A DNA stretch of 64,000 nt from Actinoallomurus bryophytorum (GTDB lineage: Bacteria; Actinomycetota; Actinomycetes; Streptosporangiales; Streptosporangiaceae): contig NZ_VFOZ01000001.1 of assembly GCF_006716425.1 (NCBI RefSeq), forward strand, positions 3,968,001-4,032,000, read 5' to 3'. Shown here in pieces: positions 30,894-40,091 of the stretch; within the stretch, counting starts at the first letter, position 1; the number at the start of each line of letters is the position of its first letter. The notes beneath the pieces were generated by a model, which ran no database searches, was not told the DNA's origin, and worked only from the letters and a program-made list of their open reading frames with translations. The position numbers and the translations under genes are program-made.

Positions 30894-32009
30894 GTGCGAG
30901 GCGTGACGAACCGGCCTGTGCTCGATGACATCCGGCGGGCCCCCAAGGTGCTGTTGCACGATCACCTTGACGGGGGGCTGCGCCCGGCGACCATCGCCGA
31001 ACTCGCCCGCGCGAGCGGCTATGACCGGCTGCCCACGACCGACCCGGACAACCTGCGCACCTGGTTCGCGGAGGCGTCCGACTCGGGATCGCTGGAGCGC
31101 TACCTCGAGACGTTCGACCACACGGTCGGCGTCATGCAGACCGAGGAGGCGCTGACCCGCGTCGCGTACGAGTGCGCCGAGGATCTCGCGAACGACGGCG
31201 TCGTGTACGCCGAGGTCCGCTACGCCCCCGAGCAGCACACCCGGGGCACCCCCGGCGACGGCTCGCGCGCGCTCACCCTGGAGCAGGTCGTCGAGGCCGT
31301 GCTCAGGGGCTTCGCGGACGCCGGCCGTGACCACGGCATCCGGGTCGGCACCCTGCTGACCGCGATGCGCCACCAGGCTCGGAGCATGGAGATCGCCGAG
31401 CTCGCGGTCCGCTACCGCGACGCCGGGGTGGTCGGCTTCGACATCGCCGGCGCGGAGGCGGGCTACCCGCCCACCCGGCACCTGGACGCCTTCGAGTACC
31501 TCCAGCGCGAGAACTCCCACTTCACGATCCACGCGGGTGAGGCGTTCGGGCTGCCGTCGATCTGGCAGGCCATCCAGTGGTGCGGCGCCGACCGGCTCGG
31601 TCACGGCGTACGGATCATCGACGACATCACGGACCGCGACGGCGAGGAGCCCCAGCTGGGCCGGCTCGCCGCGTACGTACGCGACAAGCGCATCCCGCTG
31701 GAGATGTGCCCGAGCTCCAACGTCCAGACCGGCGCGGCCAAGTCGATCGCCGCGCACCCGATCGGGCTGCTGCGCCGTCTCTACTTCCGCGTCACCGTCA
31801 ACACCGACAACCGGCTGATGAGCGGCACCACGCTGTCGGAGGAGTTCGCCAAGCTGGTCGAGGCGTTCGACTACGGCTGGGACGACCTGCAGTGGTTCAC
31901 GGTCAACGCCATGAAGTCGGCCTTCCTCGGCTTCGACGAAAGGCTGGAGCTCATCAACGGTGTCATCAAGCCGGGCTTCGCCCAGCTGAAATGGAGGTCC
32001 CACCCATGA
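30894..32009 (+). CDS. add: Adenosine deaminase
   Basis: Zinc hydrolase converting adenosine to inosine, 371 residues. Zinc ligands HDHLDG (His22, His24), His213 and catalytic Glu216 in HAGEAFG, His237 in GHGVR, and Asp305 in NTDNRLM are intact, plus SSNVQTG typical of the family. The GTG at 30894 is used; a GTG at 30903 is equally plausible. It supplies inosine to purine nucleoside phosphorylase (36.4 kb), extending the salvage theme. Its stop overlaps the next gene as ATGA. Confidence 0.95.
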   Translation: MRGVTNRPVLDDIRRAPKVLLHDHLDGGLRPATIAELARASGYDRLPTTDPDNLRTWFAEASDSGSLERYLETFDHTVGVMQTEEALTRVAYECAEDLANDGVVYAEVRYAPEQHTRGTPGDGSRALTLEQVVEAVLRGFADAGRDHGIRVGTLLTAMRHQARSMEIAELAVRYRDAGVVGFDIAGAEAGYPPTRHLDAFEYLQRENSHFTIHAGEAFGLPSIWQAIQWCGADRLGHGVRIIDDITDRDGEEPQLGRLAAYVRDKRIPLEMCPSSNVQTGAAKSIAAHPIGLLRRLYFRVTVNTDNRLMSGTTLSEEFAKLVEAFDYGWDDLQWFTVNAMKSAFLGFDERLELINGVIKPGFAQLKWRSHP

Positions 32010-32617
32010 CCGCCGCGGTGTTCCGCAAGACGCCGCCGGGCGCACGCGTCTTCCGTTCGGGAGTCCTGCGCTTCGCGGGCTGGGCGTGGATGGTGTTCGC
32101 CGCCCTCAACTTCGTCGACCTGATCTGGCGGGGCCGTGACATGGCCTCGGCGATCGCCGCGGCCCTGATGCTGCTGGGCACCGGCATCGCGTACGCCGTC
32201 GCGCTGCGGCCGCGCATCGTCGCCGACGACGAGGCCGTGTCGTTCCACAACCTGTTGCGCGACGTACGGCTGCCGTGGGAGGCCGTGACGCGCTTCGAGG
32301 GCGGCGACGCCGTGTACGCGCACGTCGGCGACCGCAGGTTCCGTGCCTTCATCCTGCAGACGTCGCCCCGCGCGCGTGCCAGGTCGGAGATGAAGGCCCG
32401 GCGCGAGGAGAAAAAGCTGCCCGAGGCCGTCGCGGCGTACATGAGGGGCCGTACCGCGACCGACTTCACGGTCGAGCAGCTGCGTGAGATGGCCGGACGG
32501 CACCGTTCGAAGGACGGCGTCGCCGAGGCGGCCGTGACGTGGTTCTGGCCGGCGGTTCTGGCGCTGGTGGTGCCGGGCCTGCTGGTCGTGGTGACGATCG
32601 CCATCGCGGTGGCCTGA
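32006..32617 (+). CDS. PH-like domain membrane protein
   Basis: 203 residues. Two hydrophobic segments at about 22-64, then a cytoplasmic bacterial PH-like (bPH_6-type) segment with [20 protein letters not shown] and [14 protein letters not shown] (about 73-105). A charged region and a final transmembrane helix follow (about 176-202). The ATG overlaps the adenosine deaminase stop (ATGA), so it is translationally coupled, though a functional link to deamination is not evident. Role unknown. Confidence 0.8.
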   Translation: MTAAVFRKTPPGARVFRSGVLRFAGWAWMVFAALNFVDLIWRGRDMASAIAAALMLLGTGIAYAVALRPRIVADDEAVSFHNLLRDVRLPWEAVTRFEGGDAVYAHVGDRRFRAFILQTSPRARARSEMKARREEKKLPEAVAAYMRGRTATDFTVEQLREMAGRHRSKDGVAEAAVTWFWPAVLALVVPGLLVVVTIAIAVA

Positions 32618-32631
32618 AAGCCGGACAAGAC

Positions 32632-32707
32632 TGGAGCGGACGACGGGATTCGAACCCGCGACCCTCACCTTGGCAAGGTGATGCTCTACCAGCTGAGCCA
32701 CGTCCGC
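32632..32707 (-). tRNA. tRNA-Gly (anticodon GCC)
   Basis: The minus strand folds into a full cloverleaf. The acceptor stem is GCGGACG with CGTCCGC, D arm GGCTCAGCTGGTAGAGC, anticodon arm CACCTTGCCAAGGTG with GCC, T arm CGGGTTCGAATCCCG, discriminator T, and encoded CCA. It is 76 nt with CCA. Confidence 0.97.
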
Positions 32708-32730
32708 ATTACGCGCCAGAATACCGGACT

Positions 32731-33372
32731 TCAGACGAGACCGGCGTCATGGGCGAGCAGGGCGACCTGAACACGGTTGTTGAGGCCGAGCTTGGTGAGC
32801 AGCCGCGAGACGTGTGCCTTGACCGTCGCGACGCTCATGTACAGCTCGGTGCCGATCTGGGCGTTGGACTTGCCCTGCCCGATGGCGATGACCACTTCGC
32901 GCTCGCGGTCGCTGAGCCGGCCCAGGAGCTCGCGCGCGGGACTGCGGTGCACCTCTGTGACCTGCGCGATCAGTCGGCGGGTGACGCTGGGGGACAGGAT
33001 CGGCTCCCCGGCCGCCACCCGGCGGATGGCGTTGATGATCTCGGCCGGCGGAGTGTCCTTGAGCAGGAACCCGCCCGCGCCCGCGCGCAGCGCCCGTACG
33101 ACGTGCTCGTCCGCGTCGAACGTGGTGAGGATGATGATCTCGGGTGCGCCGTCGCGCCCCCGGATCTGCTCGGTCGCGGCCAGCCCGTCCATCCGTGGCA
33201 TCCGGATGTCCATCAGCACCACGTCCGGCGTGTGCTCGGCCACCAGCGCGCCGACCTTGTCACCGTCATCGGCCTCGGCGACGATCCGCAGATCCTCGGC
33301 TCCGGCCAGCATCATCGACAACCCCGTACGGACCAGAGCATCGTCATCGACGATCAGCACGCGGATGGTCAC
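32731..33372 (-). CDS. NarL/FixJ-family response regulator
   Basis: 213 residues from the GTG at 33372, where the receiver begins (TIRVLIVDDDALVRTG); the frame continues upstream but those residues are Arg-rich and non-domain. The phosphoacceptor is Asp55 in VLMDIRMPR. The LuxR-type HTH at about 148-205 reads LSDREREVVIAIGQGKSN and VATVKAHVSRLLTKLGL. It lies 67 nt downstream of a histidine kinase gene on the same strand, its probable partner. Regulon unknown. Confidence 0.92.
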   Translation of the reverse strand: MTIRVLIVDDDALVRTGLSMMLAGAEDLRIVAEADDGDKVGALVAEHTPDVVLMDIRMPRMDGLAATEQIRGRDGAPEIIILTTFDADEHVVRALRAGAGGFLLKDTPPAEIINAIRRVAAGEPILSPSVTRRLIAQVTEVHRSPARELLGRLSDREREVVIAIGQGKSNAQIGTELYMSVATVKAHVSRLLTKLGLNNRVQVALLAHDAGLV

Positions 33373-33439
33373 GCCGCTCAGACTAACCGGCGCCGTGTGG
33401 TCGCGCTCCGGCCGGATCAGGCCGCCGCGGGTCCGGTCC

Positions 33440-34669
33440 TCACGTCGCCTCGGGCCACGGAAGCCACGCGTGAACGCGGAAGTCGCCCTGGAGGGTACGG
33501 CCGTGCTCCAGCCGGCCGCCGGCCAGCATCGCGCGTTCGGTGAGGCCGATGAGTCCGGCGCCCGCACCGGGGATCTCCGGTGCGGTCTTCACCAGCGAGT
33601 TTCGCACCTCGACAGTGAGGCCGGAGCCGGCCGAGCCGCCCACCATCACCCGCACGGCGGCTCCCGGCGCGTGCTTACGCGCGTTGGTCAGCCCCTCCTG
33701 GACCGTACGGTAGGCGCTGCGGCCGATGTTGGCCGGGACGATGGAGTCGTCGTCGACCTGGTTGTCCCATCTCACCGCCATACCGGCCCGGCGGGACTCG
33801 TCGATCAGTGCGGGAAGGTCGGTCAGGCTGGGCTGCGGGCGCTCGGGCGCCCCGTCGCCCGCGTCGTCGCGGAGCACGCCGATCACCTCCCGCAGGTCCT
33901 GCAGCGCTTGGTGCGCGCTGGCCCGGATGACGCCGGCCGCCTGCGCGATCTCCACCGGCGGAGCGTCGGGACGGAACTCCAGCGCGCCCGCGTGCACGCT
34001 CAGCAGCGAGATCCGGTGTGCCAGCACGTCGTGCATCTCCCGCGCGATCCGGGCCCGCTCCTGGTGCCGCGCCTGCTCCACGCGCAACTGCTGCTCGGAC
34101 TCGGCGCGTACCGCCCGGTCGCGCAGCGAGAGGACCAGCTGCCGCCGCGCGCGTACGAACATGCCCCACGCGACGACCGCGCCGATCAGGACGACGGTCC
34201 AGGTCATCGAGACCCAGTACGACTGGGTCGGGTCGGGATAGATCGCCGTGTAGACCGCGCTGCTGCCGACGTGTGCCACGGCGACGAGCGCCACCGTACG
34301 GAACGGCCGGTGGACCGCGACCGTGAAGACCAGAATGGCGGCCGCCCCGATGGACGTCACCGAGAAGAGCCCGGTGACGGCGAGGGCGAGCGCGAGCGGC
34401 ACCGGCCAGCGGCGGCGTACCCAGAGCAGGAGGCACGCCGCCGACCCGAGGATGACGTCCGGGGGCCGTGGTGGGTGGGGCATCGAGTGGGGCGGATGGC
34501 TGGTGACGTAGAGCATGAACACGCCGGAACCGGCCGCCAGCACGAAGCACAGCACGTCGATCGCCCAGTCGCGCCCCGAGCGGCGAATCCGGTCCTCGGG
34601 GGCGTCCGCGGCCAGCAGCGCCGGCAGCAGCGATGGATGGTCGGGCCGGGGGGCCGCGATACCGCTCAT
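33440..34669 (-). CDS. Two-component sensor histidine kinase (HisKA_3 class)
   Basis: 409 residues. The N-terminal membrane domain has about five hydrophobic segments (35-170), followed by a coiled linker. Phosphoacceptor His213 is in IAREMHDVLAHRISLLSV, and the HATPase_c domain has VQEGLTNARKHAPG and GLIGLTERAMLAGG. Paired with the NarL-type regulator encoded just downstream. Signal unknown. Confidence 0.91.
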   Translation of the reverse strand: MSGIAAPRPDHPSLLPALLAADAPEDRIRRSGRDWAIDVLCFVLAAGSGVFMLYVTSHPPHSMPHPPRPPDVILGSAACLLLWVRRRWPVPLALALAVTGLFSVTSIGAAAILVFTVAVHRPFRTVALVAVAHVGSSAVYTAIYPDPTQSYWVSMTWTVVLIGAVVAWGMFVRARRQLVLSLRDRAVRAESEQQLRVEQARHQERARIAREMHDVLAHRISLLSVHAGALEFRPDAPPVEIAQAAGVIRASAHQALQDLREVIGVLRDDAGDGAPERPQPSLTDLPALIDESRRAGMAVRWDNQVDDDSIVPANIGRSAYRTVQEGLTNARKHAPGAAVRVMVGGSAGSGLTVEVRNSLVKTAPEIPGAGAGLIGLTERAMLAGGRLEHGRTLQGDFRVHAWLPWPEAT

Positions 34670-34774
34670 GGTCCACCACGGTATGCGGGCCGCCTGGGTG
34701 CCGCATAGCGACCAAAGTCGACGCCGGCTAGCCGTCGGTCGCGGTCACCTGGGCGGGAAGGCGTACGGCGGGCG

Positions 34775-36400
34775 TCAGAGCCCCAGGGCGTCGGCGACGG
34801 ACTCCCGCAGGGCGGCCAGCTCGCCGGTGGCCGTCGCCTGAGCCTCCTCGGTGGAGCCGGTCACCGGAACGACGACCTCCAGGTACGCCTTGAGCTTGGG
34901 CTCGGTGCCGGACGGGCGTACGACGACGCGCCCGCCGCCGGACAGGCGATAGCGCAGGACGTCCGACGGCGGCAGGCCGTCGAAACCGGTGGCCAGATCG
35001 TCGGCCTCGGTCACCGCGTGCCCGGCCAGCTCCGCCGGCGGGGCCTCCCGCAGCCGTGCCATCGCGTCCGAGATCAGCGACAGGTCGTCCACCCGTACCG
35101 ACACCTGCGCGGTCGCGTGCAGGCCGTACCGCCGCGCCTGGTCCTCCAGCAGGTCCAGCAGCGTACGGCCCTCGGCCTTGGCCTCGGCGGCCAGCCCGGC
35201 CACCGTGAGCGCCGCGCCGATGCCGTCCTTGTCGTGTACGGGCACGCCCTCGTCGCCGCCGACGCAGTAGCCGAGCGCCTCCTCGTACCCATAGACCAGC
35301 CGGTCCCGGTCAGAGCCGCCCTTCATGATCCATTTGAAGCCGGTGAGCGTCTCGGCGTACCGCACGCCGTACTCCGCCGCGATCTTGCCCAGCAGGGACG
35401 AGGACACGATCGTGGTGGCGACCAGCCGGTCTGCCCCGTCGGTGTGCCGCAGGACGTGTTCGGCGAGCAACCCGCCGACCTCGTCTCCGGTCAGCATCCG
35501 CCCGCCGGCCGCGACCGCGCACCGGTCCGCGTCGGGGTCGTTCGCGATCACCAGGTCGCGGTTCTTGCCGAGGGCGAGCGCCAGGTCCATGGCGCCGGGC
35601 TCCTCGGGGTTCGGAAAGGAGACGGTCGGGAAGTCCGGGTCCGGCTCGGCCTGCTCGGCCACGACGTCCGGCACCGGGAACCCGCACCATTCGAACGCCC
35701 GCCGCAACACCGCGCCGCCGACGCCGTGGAGCGGCGTGTAGGCGATCGTCACGTCGCGGTGCGTCCCGAGGGGCAGCCGCGCGAGCGAACGCAGGTAGGA
35801 CTCGACGATCCCGTCGTCCAGCATGCGCCAGTCGTCGCCCCGCGGCAGCTCGTCCACCCGGCCGACCGCGTCGATCGCCGTCGAGATCTCCTCGTCGAGC
35901 GGCGGGATGATCTGCGCGCCGTCCTCCCAGTAGACCTTGTACCCGTTGTCACGCGGCGGGTTGTGGCTGGCCGTCACCATGATCCCGGCGGAACACCCGA
36001 GGTGGCGGACGGCGTACGCGAGGACCGGTGTCGGCAGTGGCCGGGGCATCAGGTGCACGGTGATGCCGGCTCCGCCGAGTATCGCCGCGGAGTCCTGGGC
36101 GAACACGTCGGACTTGTGCCGCGCGTCGTAGCCGATCACCACGGAAGGCGGCGCCGCGAGGTCGTCGCGCGAGGCCAGGACGGAGGCCAGGCCCGCTGCG
36201 GCGCGCATCACCGTGACGCGGTTCATGCGGTTCGGCCCCGCGCCGAGCTCACCGCGCAGACCCGCCGTGCCGAACTCCAGCTTCGCCCCGAAGCGGTCGG
36301 CCAGGGCCTCCGGATCATCGAGAAGCGCCGCCAGCTCGGCGCGCGTCTCCGGATCCGGGTCCTGCTCCAGCCACGCGTCGGCCCGCGCCCTGTCGCTCAC
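34775..36400 (-). CDS. Phosphohexomutase/phosphopentomutase (alpha-D-phosphohexomutase family)
   Basis: 541-residue, four-domain phosphosugar mutase. Phosphoserine loop VTASHNPPRDNGYK (Ser145), metal loop NDPDADRCA (about 287-295), sugar loop GYEEALGY and phosphate loop RPSGTEPKLK near the C-terminus are all present. The family covers PGM, PMM and the PGM2-type phosphopentomutase. Being 10 nt downstream of punA and near deoA and add, interconversion of (deoxy)ribose-1-phosphate and -5-phosphate is the likeliest role, but glucose-phosphate activity cannot be excluded. Confidence 0.9.
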   Translation of the reverse strand: MSDRARADAWLEQDPDPETRAELAALLDDPEALADRFGAKLEFGTAGLRGELGAGPNRMNRVTVMRAAAGLASVLASRDDLAAPPSVVIGYDARHKSDVFAQDSAAILGGAGITVHLMPRPLPTPVLAYAVRHLGCSAGIMVTASHNPPRDNGYKVYWEDGAQIIPPLDEEISTAIDAVGRVDELPRGDDWRMLDDGIVESYLRSLARLPLGTHRDVTIAYTPLHGVGGAVLRRAFEWCGFPVPDVVAEQAEPDPDFPTVSFPNPEEPGAMDLALALGKNRDLVIANDPDADRCAVAAGGRMLTGDEVGGLLAEHVLRHTDGADRLVATTIVSSSLLGKIAAEYGVRYAETLTGFKWIMKGGSDRDRLVYGYEEALGYCVGGDEGVPVHDKDGIGAALTVAGLAAEAKAEGRTLLDLLEDQARRYGLHATAQVSVRVDDLSLISDAMARLREAPPAELAGHAVTEADDLATGFDGLPPSDVLRYRLSGGGRVVVRPSGTEPKLKAYLEVVVPVTGSTEEAQATATGELAALRESVADALGL

Positions 36401-36410
36401 CGCGCCTCCC

Positions 36411-37211
36411 TCACAGGCCCTTCACGAGCTTGCCGAGCAGCTCGCCCATGCGCGCCGCGGCATCGCGGCCGGCGGCCAGCACCTCCTGGTGGTCCAGGGG
36501 CTTGCCGGCGAGCCCGGCGGCGATGTTCGTCACGAGGGAGATACCCAGTACGTCGGCGCCGCCCTCACGCGCCGCGATCGTCTCCGGCACGGTCGACATG
36601 CCGACCAGGTCCGCGCCGAGCGTCCGCAGCATCCGGATCTCGGCCGGGGTCTCGTACGACGGGCCGGGCAGCGCCGCGTACACACCCTCGGCGAGCGTCG
36701 GGTCGATCTCCTTGGCGAGGGCACGCAGGGCCGGGGAGTACGCGTCGGTCAGGTCCACGAAGGTCGGGCCGATGATGGGGTTGTGGCCGGTGAGGTTGAG
36801 GTGGTCCGAGATGAGGACCGGGTCGCCGACCTGCTGTGTCTCCGGCCGGGTGCCACCCGCCGCGTTGGTGAGCACGACGGTCTGGACGCCCGCCGCCAGA
36901 GCCGTACGGACGCCGTGCACGACGGACGCGGGGCCGTGCCCCTCGTACAGGTGGGTACGGCCCAGGAAGATCAGTACGCGCTTCGAGCCGACATCGAGGA
37001 CGCGGATCCGTCCCTGGTGGCCGGGTACGGCCGGCGGTGCGAACCCGGGCAGCTCGGTCATGCCGAGGTCCAGGTCGGGCGTGCCCAGCGCGTCCGCGGC
37101 AGGCACCCACCCCGAGCCCATGACCAGGGCGACGTCGAAGGTTTCGGTCGTGGTGTGCCGGCGCAGCCCGTCGGCTGCCCAATGGGCGAGATCGTAGGCG
37201 TCGTTGCTCAC
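36411..37211 (-). CDS. punA: Purine nucleoside phosphorylase
   Basis: Trimeric-class PNP cleaving inosine or guanosine with phosphate to base plus ribose-1-phosphate. 266 residues from GTG 37211; a TTG at 37220 is an alternative. Family motifs include [33 protein letters not shown], the [12 protein letters not shown] loop, [18 protein letters not shown] and [11 protein letters not shown]. First gene of a two-gene operon with the phosphosugar mutase. With adenosine deaminase and the nucleoside importer it makes a near-complete salvage route from nucleosides to central metabolism. Confidence 0.95.
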   Translation of the reverse strand: MSNDAYDLAHWAADGLRRHTTTETFDVALVMGSGWVPAADALGTPDLDLGMTELPGFAPPAVPGHQGRIRVLDVGSKRVLIFLGRTHLYEGHGPASVVHGVRTALAAGVQTVVLTNAAGGTRPETQQVGDPVLISDHLNLTGHNPIIGPTFVDLTDAYSPALRALAKEIDPTLAEGVYAALPGPSYETPAEIRMLRTLGADLVGMSTVPETIAAREGGADVLGISLVTNIAAGLAGKPLDHQEVLAAGRDAAARMGELLGKLVKGL

Positions 37212-37246
37212 AGGCGCCAAGATTACCCAGCTCTGACCGGTTTCGA

Positions 37247-37699
37247 TCAGTCGCCGAGCGAGCGGCAGGGCCGGGTGCGCAGATCCTTGACGTAGTCGTC
37301 GGGCGCTCCGGCCTTCTCCGCCGCGTCGGCGAGGATGCCCAGGTAACGCGCGGAGGGCAGGCCGCCCTCGTAAGCGTCGAGGACGTAGAGCCAGGCGAGG
37401 ACGTCACCGTCGAGGGTGGCGATACGTACGCGGGTCTTGCGGTAGACCCCGAGGGCCGCGCCCTCCCACTCGTCCAGCGCCTGCTCGTCGAGATCCGGCA
37501 CGTCGTAGAGCGAGACGAAGACGTGCTCGCCGGAGTCCTCGGCGACGGTGGCCAGGGCTCCTTCGAACCCGACGTTCTCGCCGCCGAACGTCAGCCGCCA
37601 GTCCTGCAGCCAGCCGGTGGTGCGCAGGGGCGAGTGCGGAGCCCGCCGCGCCATCTGGTCGGGATCCATGTTGGAGGCGTACGCCGCATACAAGGCCAC
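37247..37699 (-). CDS. Gamma-glutamylcyclotransferase-fold (AIG2-like) protein
   Basis: 150 residues with the GGCT/AIG2 beta-barrel pattern. The substrate loop is [16 protein letters not shown] near the N-terminus (YGSN in most relatives) and the probable catalytic Glu is in [10 protein letters not shown]. Family members cyclise gamma-glutamyl amines to 5-oxoproline; many bacterial ones have unknown substrates. GTG start. The operon context is unclear: it sits alone between punA and lpdA, with only 61 nt between its start and the opposite-facing lpdA. Confidence 0.82.
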   Translation of the reverse strand: MALYAAYASNMDPDQMARRAPHSPLRTTGWLQDWRLTFGGENVGFEGALATVAEDSGEHVFVSLYDVPDLDEQALDEWEGAALGVYRKTRVRIATLDGDVLAWLYVLDAYEGGLPSARYLGILADAAEKAGAPDDYVKDLRTRPCRSLGD

Positions 37700-37769
37700 G
37701 GTCGCCCAGCGTACGGCCTGTACGGGCGCGGCGGCACGTTAACTCCCGGAGTGCGGGAGAATGAAGGAT

Positions 37770-39155
37770 GTGACACGCATCGCCATCATCGGAGGGGGCC
37801 CCGGCGGCTACGAAGCCGCCCTCGTCGCCGCACAGCTGGGCGCCGACGTGACCGTCGTCGAACGCGACGGCCCCGGAGGCGCTTGCGTGCTGACCGACTG
37901 CGTCCCCTCCAAGACACTCATCGCGACCTCGACCCGCATGGCCACCCTGTCGGAGTCGGCCTCACTGGGAGTCCGGTTCTCCGGCGGCGGCGACGGTGTC
38001 GTCGGCGGCATCGAGGTCGATCTCCCGCTCGTGAACAAACGGGTGAAGGAACTCGCCTGGGCGCAGTCCGGCGACATCGAGAAGCGCGTCGCCGGCGAGG
38101 GCGTCCGGATCGTCCATGGCTCCGCGCGCTTCGTCGACCCCCAGATCGTGGCCGTCGGCGACGAGCGCATCCGGGCCGACATCATCCTCATCGCCACCGG
38201 CGCGACGCCGCGCGAGCTGCCCGGCTCCGAGCCCGACGGCGAGCGGATCCTCACCTGGCGCCAGTTGTACGACCTGTCCGAGCTGCCCGAGCACCTGATC
38301 GTGGTGGGCTCCGGCGTGACCGGCGCGGAGTTCGCCGGCGCGTACCTCGCCCTGGGCTCACGGGTCACTCTGGTGTCCTCGCGCGACCACGTCCTGCCCA
38401 ACGAGGACGAGGACGCGGCCCACGTGCTCGAGGACGTCTTCCAGCGCCGCGGCATGGAGCTGCTGGCCCGCTCGCGTGCGGCCGGTGTACGCCGGACCGC
38501 CGACGGCGTCGAGGTGACGCTGACGGACGGCCGCAAGGTCGAGGGGTCGCACTGCCTGATGACCGTCGGCATGGTGCCCAACACCCAGGGCCTCGGCCTG
38601 GAGGAGGCCGGCGTCGTCCTGGACGAGCGCGGCTTCGTACGCGTGGACAAGGTCTCGCGCACGTCGGCGGCGCACGTGTACGCGGCGGGCGACTGCACCG
38701 GCATCCTGATGCTCGCCTCGGTCGCCGCCATGCAGGGCCGGATCGCCATGTGGCACGCCCTCGGCGAGGCCGTACAGCCGCTGAAGCAGGGCTGGGTGTC
38801 CGCGAACATCTTCACCGACCCGGAGGTCGCCGCGGTCGGCGTCACCCAGGCACAGATCGACTCGGGCGAGGTGCCGGCGCGGATCGTCAAGCTGCCGCTC
38901 TCGACCAACCCGCGCGCCAAGATGCAGGGCTTCCTCGACGGCTTCGTGAAGCTGTTCTGCCGCCCGGCGACGGGCATCGTGCTCGGCGGCGTGATCGTCG
39001 CCCCGCGGGCGAGCGAGCTGATCCTCGGCCTGTCCATGGCGGTCCAGCAACACCTGACCGTCGACCAGGTCGCCCACACGTTCGCCGTCTATCCCTCGGT
39101 CTCGGGCAGCATCACCGAGGCGGCCCGCCGTCTGATGCAGGACTCGGCCTACTAG
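37770..39155 (+). CDS. lpdA: LpdA-type NAD(P)H-quinone/disulfide flavoprotein reductase
   Basis: 461-residue FAD and NAD(P)H pyridine nucleotide-disulfide oxidoreductase. FAD motif IIGGGPGGYEAA, CxxxxC pair in GACVLTDCVPSK (Cys39, Cys44), NAD motif VVGSGVTGAEFAGAY (about 177-191) and AAGDCTG. The sequence is closest to the mycobacterial LpdA quinone-reductase branch, and the C-terminus has AVYPSVSGSITEAARRL where true lipoamide dehydrogenases have the HAHP-type His-Glu dyad. GTG 37770 is preferred because GGGAGA lies 9 nt upstream; ATG 37761 is possible. An IS element starts directly at its TAG stop. Confidence 0.87.
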   Translation: MTRIAIIGGGPGGYEAALVAAQLGADVTVVERDGPGGACVLTDCVPSKTLIATSTRMATLSESASLGVRFSGGGDGVVGGIEVDLPLVNKRVKELAWAQSGDIEKRVAGEGVRIVHGSARFVDPQIVAVGDERIRADIILIATGATPRELPGSEPDGERILTWRQLYDLSELPEHLIVVGSGVTGAEFAGAYLALGSRVTLVSSRDHVLPNEDEDAAHVLEDVFQRRGMELLARSRAAGVRRTADGVEVTLTDGRKVEGSHCLMTVGMVPNTQGLGLEEAGVVLDERGFVRVDKVSRTSAAHVYAAGDCTGILMLASVAAMQGRIAMWHALGEAVQPLKQGWVSANIFTDPEVAAVGVTQAQIDSGEVPARIVKLPLSTNPRAKMQGFLDGFVKLFCRPATGIVLGGVIVAPRASELILGLSMAVQQHLTVDQVAHTFAVYPSVSGSITEAARRLMQDSAY

Positions 39156-40088
39156 GGACTTGTTTTGTGGATCTTGGTCGGTGAGTGTGGGTTGATGGCG
39201 TGTCATGGTGCGTCGTCATGAGTTGAGTGATGCCGCGTGGGCGCGGATCGAGCCGTTGTTGCCTGCTCATCCGCGTCAGGGCGGGCGGTGGCGGGATCAC
39301 CGGCAGGTGGTCAACGGAATCGTGTGGAAGATCCGCACGGGCGCCGATTGGCGGGACATCCCGGAACGGTATGGGCCCTGGCAGACGGTCTATCAACGGT
39401 TCAGCCGCTGGTCAGCCGATGGCACCTGGAACCGCCTGCTCGAACACGTCCAGATCCGCGATGATGCGATCGGTGAGGTGGACATGACGGGTGTGTGCGT
39501 GGACTCCACCATCGTGCGCGCTCATCAGCATTCCGCAGGCGCCCGCAAAAAGGGGACCCTGCCGGGACGAACGGGCAGCAAGATCACCAAACGGACCGGG
39601 CGCTCGGACGATCCCGCGGCGGGCTGACCACCAAGGTCCACCTGGCCTGTGACGGACGCGGCCTGCCGCTGGCGTTCGTGATCACGGGCGGCAACATCAA
39701 CGACTGCACCCGCCTGATCCAGGTCATCGAAGCGATCCGGATCCCCCGCACCCACGCGGGGCGGCCGCGCGTCCGGCCGATCCACCTCATCGCCGACAAG
39801 GGCTATTCCACCAACAAGATCCGCCTCTACCTGCGCCTGCGCCGGATCCCGCACACCATCCCCGAACGCCGTGACCAACTCGCCGTGCGCGCCCGGCGTG
39901 GTTGGCGCCGCTGCGGCTTCGACAAGGAGATCTACCGGCGCCGCAACGTCGTCGAACGCTGCTTCGGCCACCTCAAACGCTTCCGCGGACTCGCCACCCG
40001 CTACGAAAAACTCGCCGCTCATTATCGGAGTGTGGTGACCATCGCCAGCCTCATCTTGTGGCTCAACCAAGATCCACAAAACAGGCCC
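39156..40088 (+). mobile_element. IS5-family insertion sequence (two-frame, IS427-like)
   Basis: A 933-bp element. The left end GGACTTGTTTTGTGGATCTT and the right end (reverse complement GGGCCTGTTTTGTGGATCTT) match at 18 of 20 positions. TAG lies on both sides as a 3-bp target duplication; in fact 12 bp (CTAGGGACTTGT) are repeated at 39152-39163 and 40088-40099. The transposase is encoded in two overlapping frames and looks intact. The left copy of the target TAG is the lpdA stop codon, the right copy is the orfB stop codon. A TIR-bearing repeat starts immediately to the right. Confidence 0.92.
39205..39627 (+). CDS. IS5-family transposase, orfA (N-terminal half)
   Basis: 140 residues alone: the DUF4096-type N-terminal domain (LSDAAWARIEPLL, DWRDIPERYGPWQTVYQRF) and the first catalytic Asp in GVCVDSTIVRAHQH. 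A slippery A-AAG-GGG at 39549-39555 allows a -1 shift into orfB, where the protein continues as QQDHQTDRALGRSRGG, the normal family sequence. The fusion would be about 295 residues. Without the shift the product ends as RSDDPAAG and lacks two catalytic acids. Confidence 0.9.
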   Translation: MVRRHELSDAAWARIEPLLPAHPRQGGRWRDHRQVVNGIVWKIRTGADWRDIPERYGPWQTVYQRFSRWSADGTWNRLLEHVQIRDDAIGEVDMTGVCVDSTIVRAHQHSAGARKKGTLPGRTGSKITKRTGRSDDPAAG

Positions 40089-40091
40089 TAG
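39495..40091 (+). CDS. IS5-family transposase, orfB (C-terminal catalytic half)
   Basis: Frame -1 relative to orfA; the meaningful part begins near 39555. It carries the second and third catalytic acids of the DDE domain: LIADKGYSTNKIR (Asp) and RRNVVERCFGHLKRFRG (Glu), with GRSRGGLTTKVHLACDGRG and GGNINDC typical of IS5 transposases. Independent start codons are weak, so it is probably made only as the frameshift fusion with orfA. The stop TAG lies in the target-site duplication. Confidence 0.9.
   Translation: MRGLHHRARSSAFRRRPQKGDPAGTNGQQDHQTDRALGRSRGGLTTKVHLACDGRGLPLAFVITGGNINDCTRLIQVIEAIRIPRTHAGRPRVRPIHLIADKGYSTNKIRLYLRLRRIPHTIPERRDQLAVRARRGWRRCGFDKEIYRRRNVVERCFGHLKRFRGLATRYEKLAAHYRSVVTIASLILWLNQDPQNRP

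Noticed and set aside
29253-32045. 930-codon open frame antisense to the S15 hydrolase and adenosine deaminase genes
   Set aside because: Shadow of two genes with intact catalytic motifs on the other strand.
39156-40088. Reading the transposase as a pseudogene because of its two frames
   Set aside because: The frames overlap at a good slippery site, both halves carry conserved catalytic residues and the ends are intact, as in functional two-frame IS5 elements.
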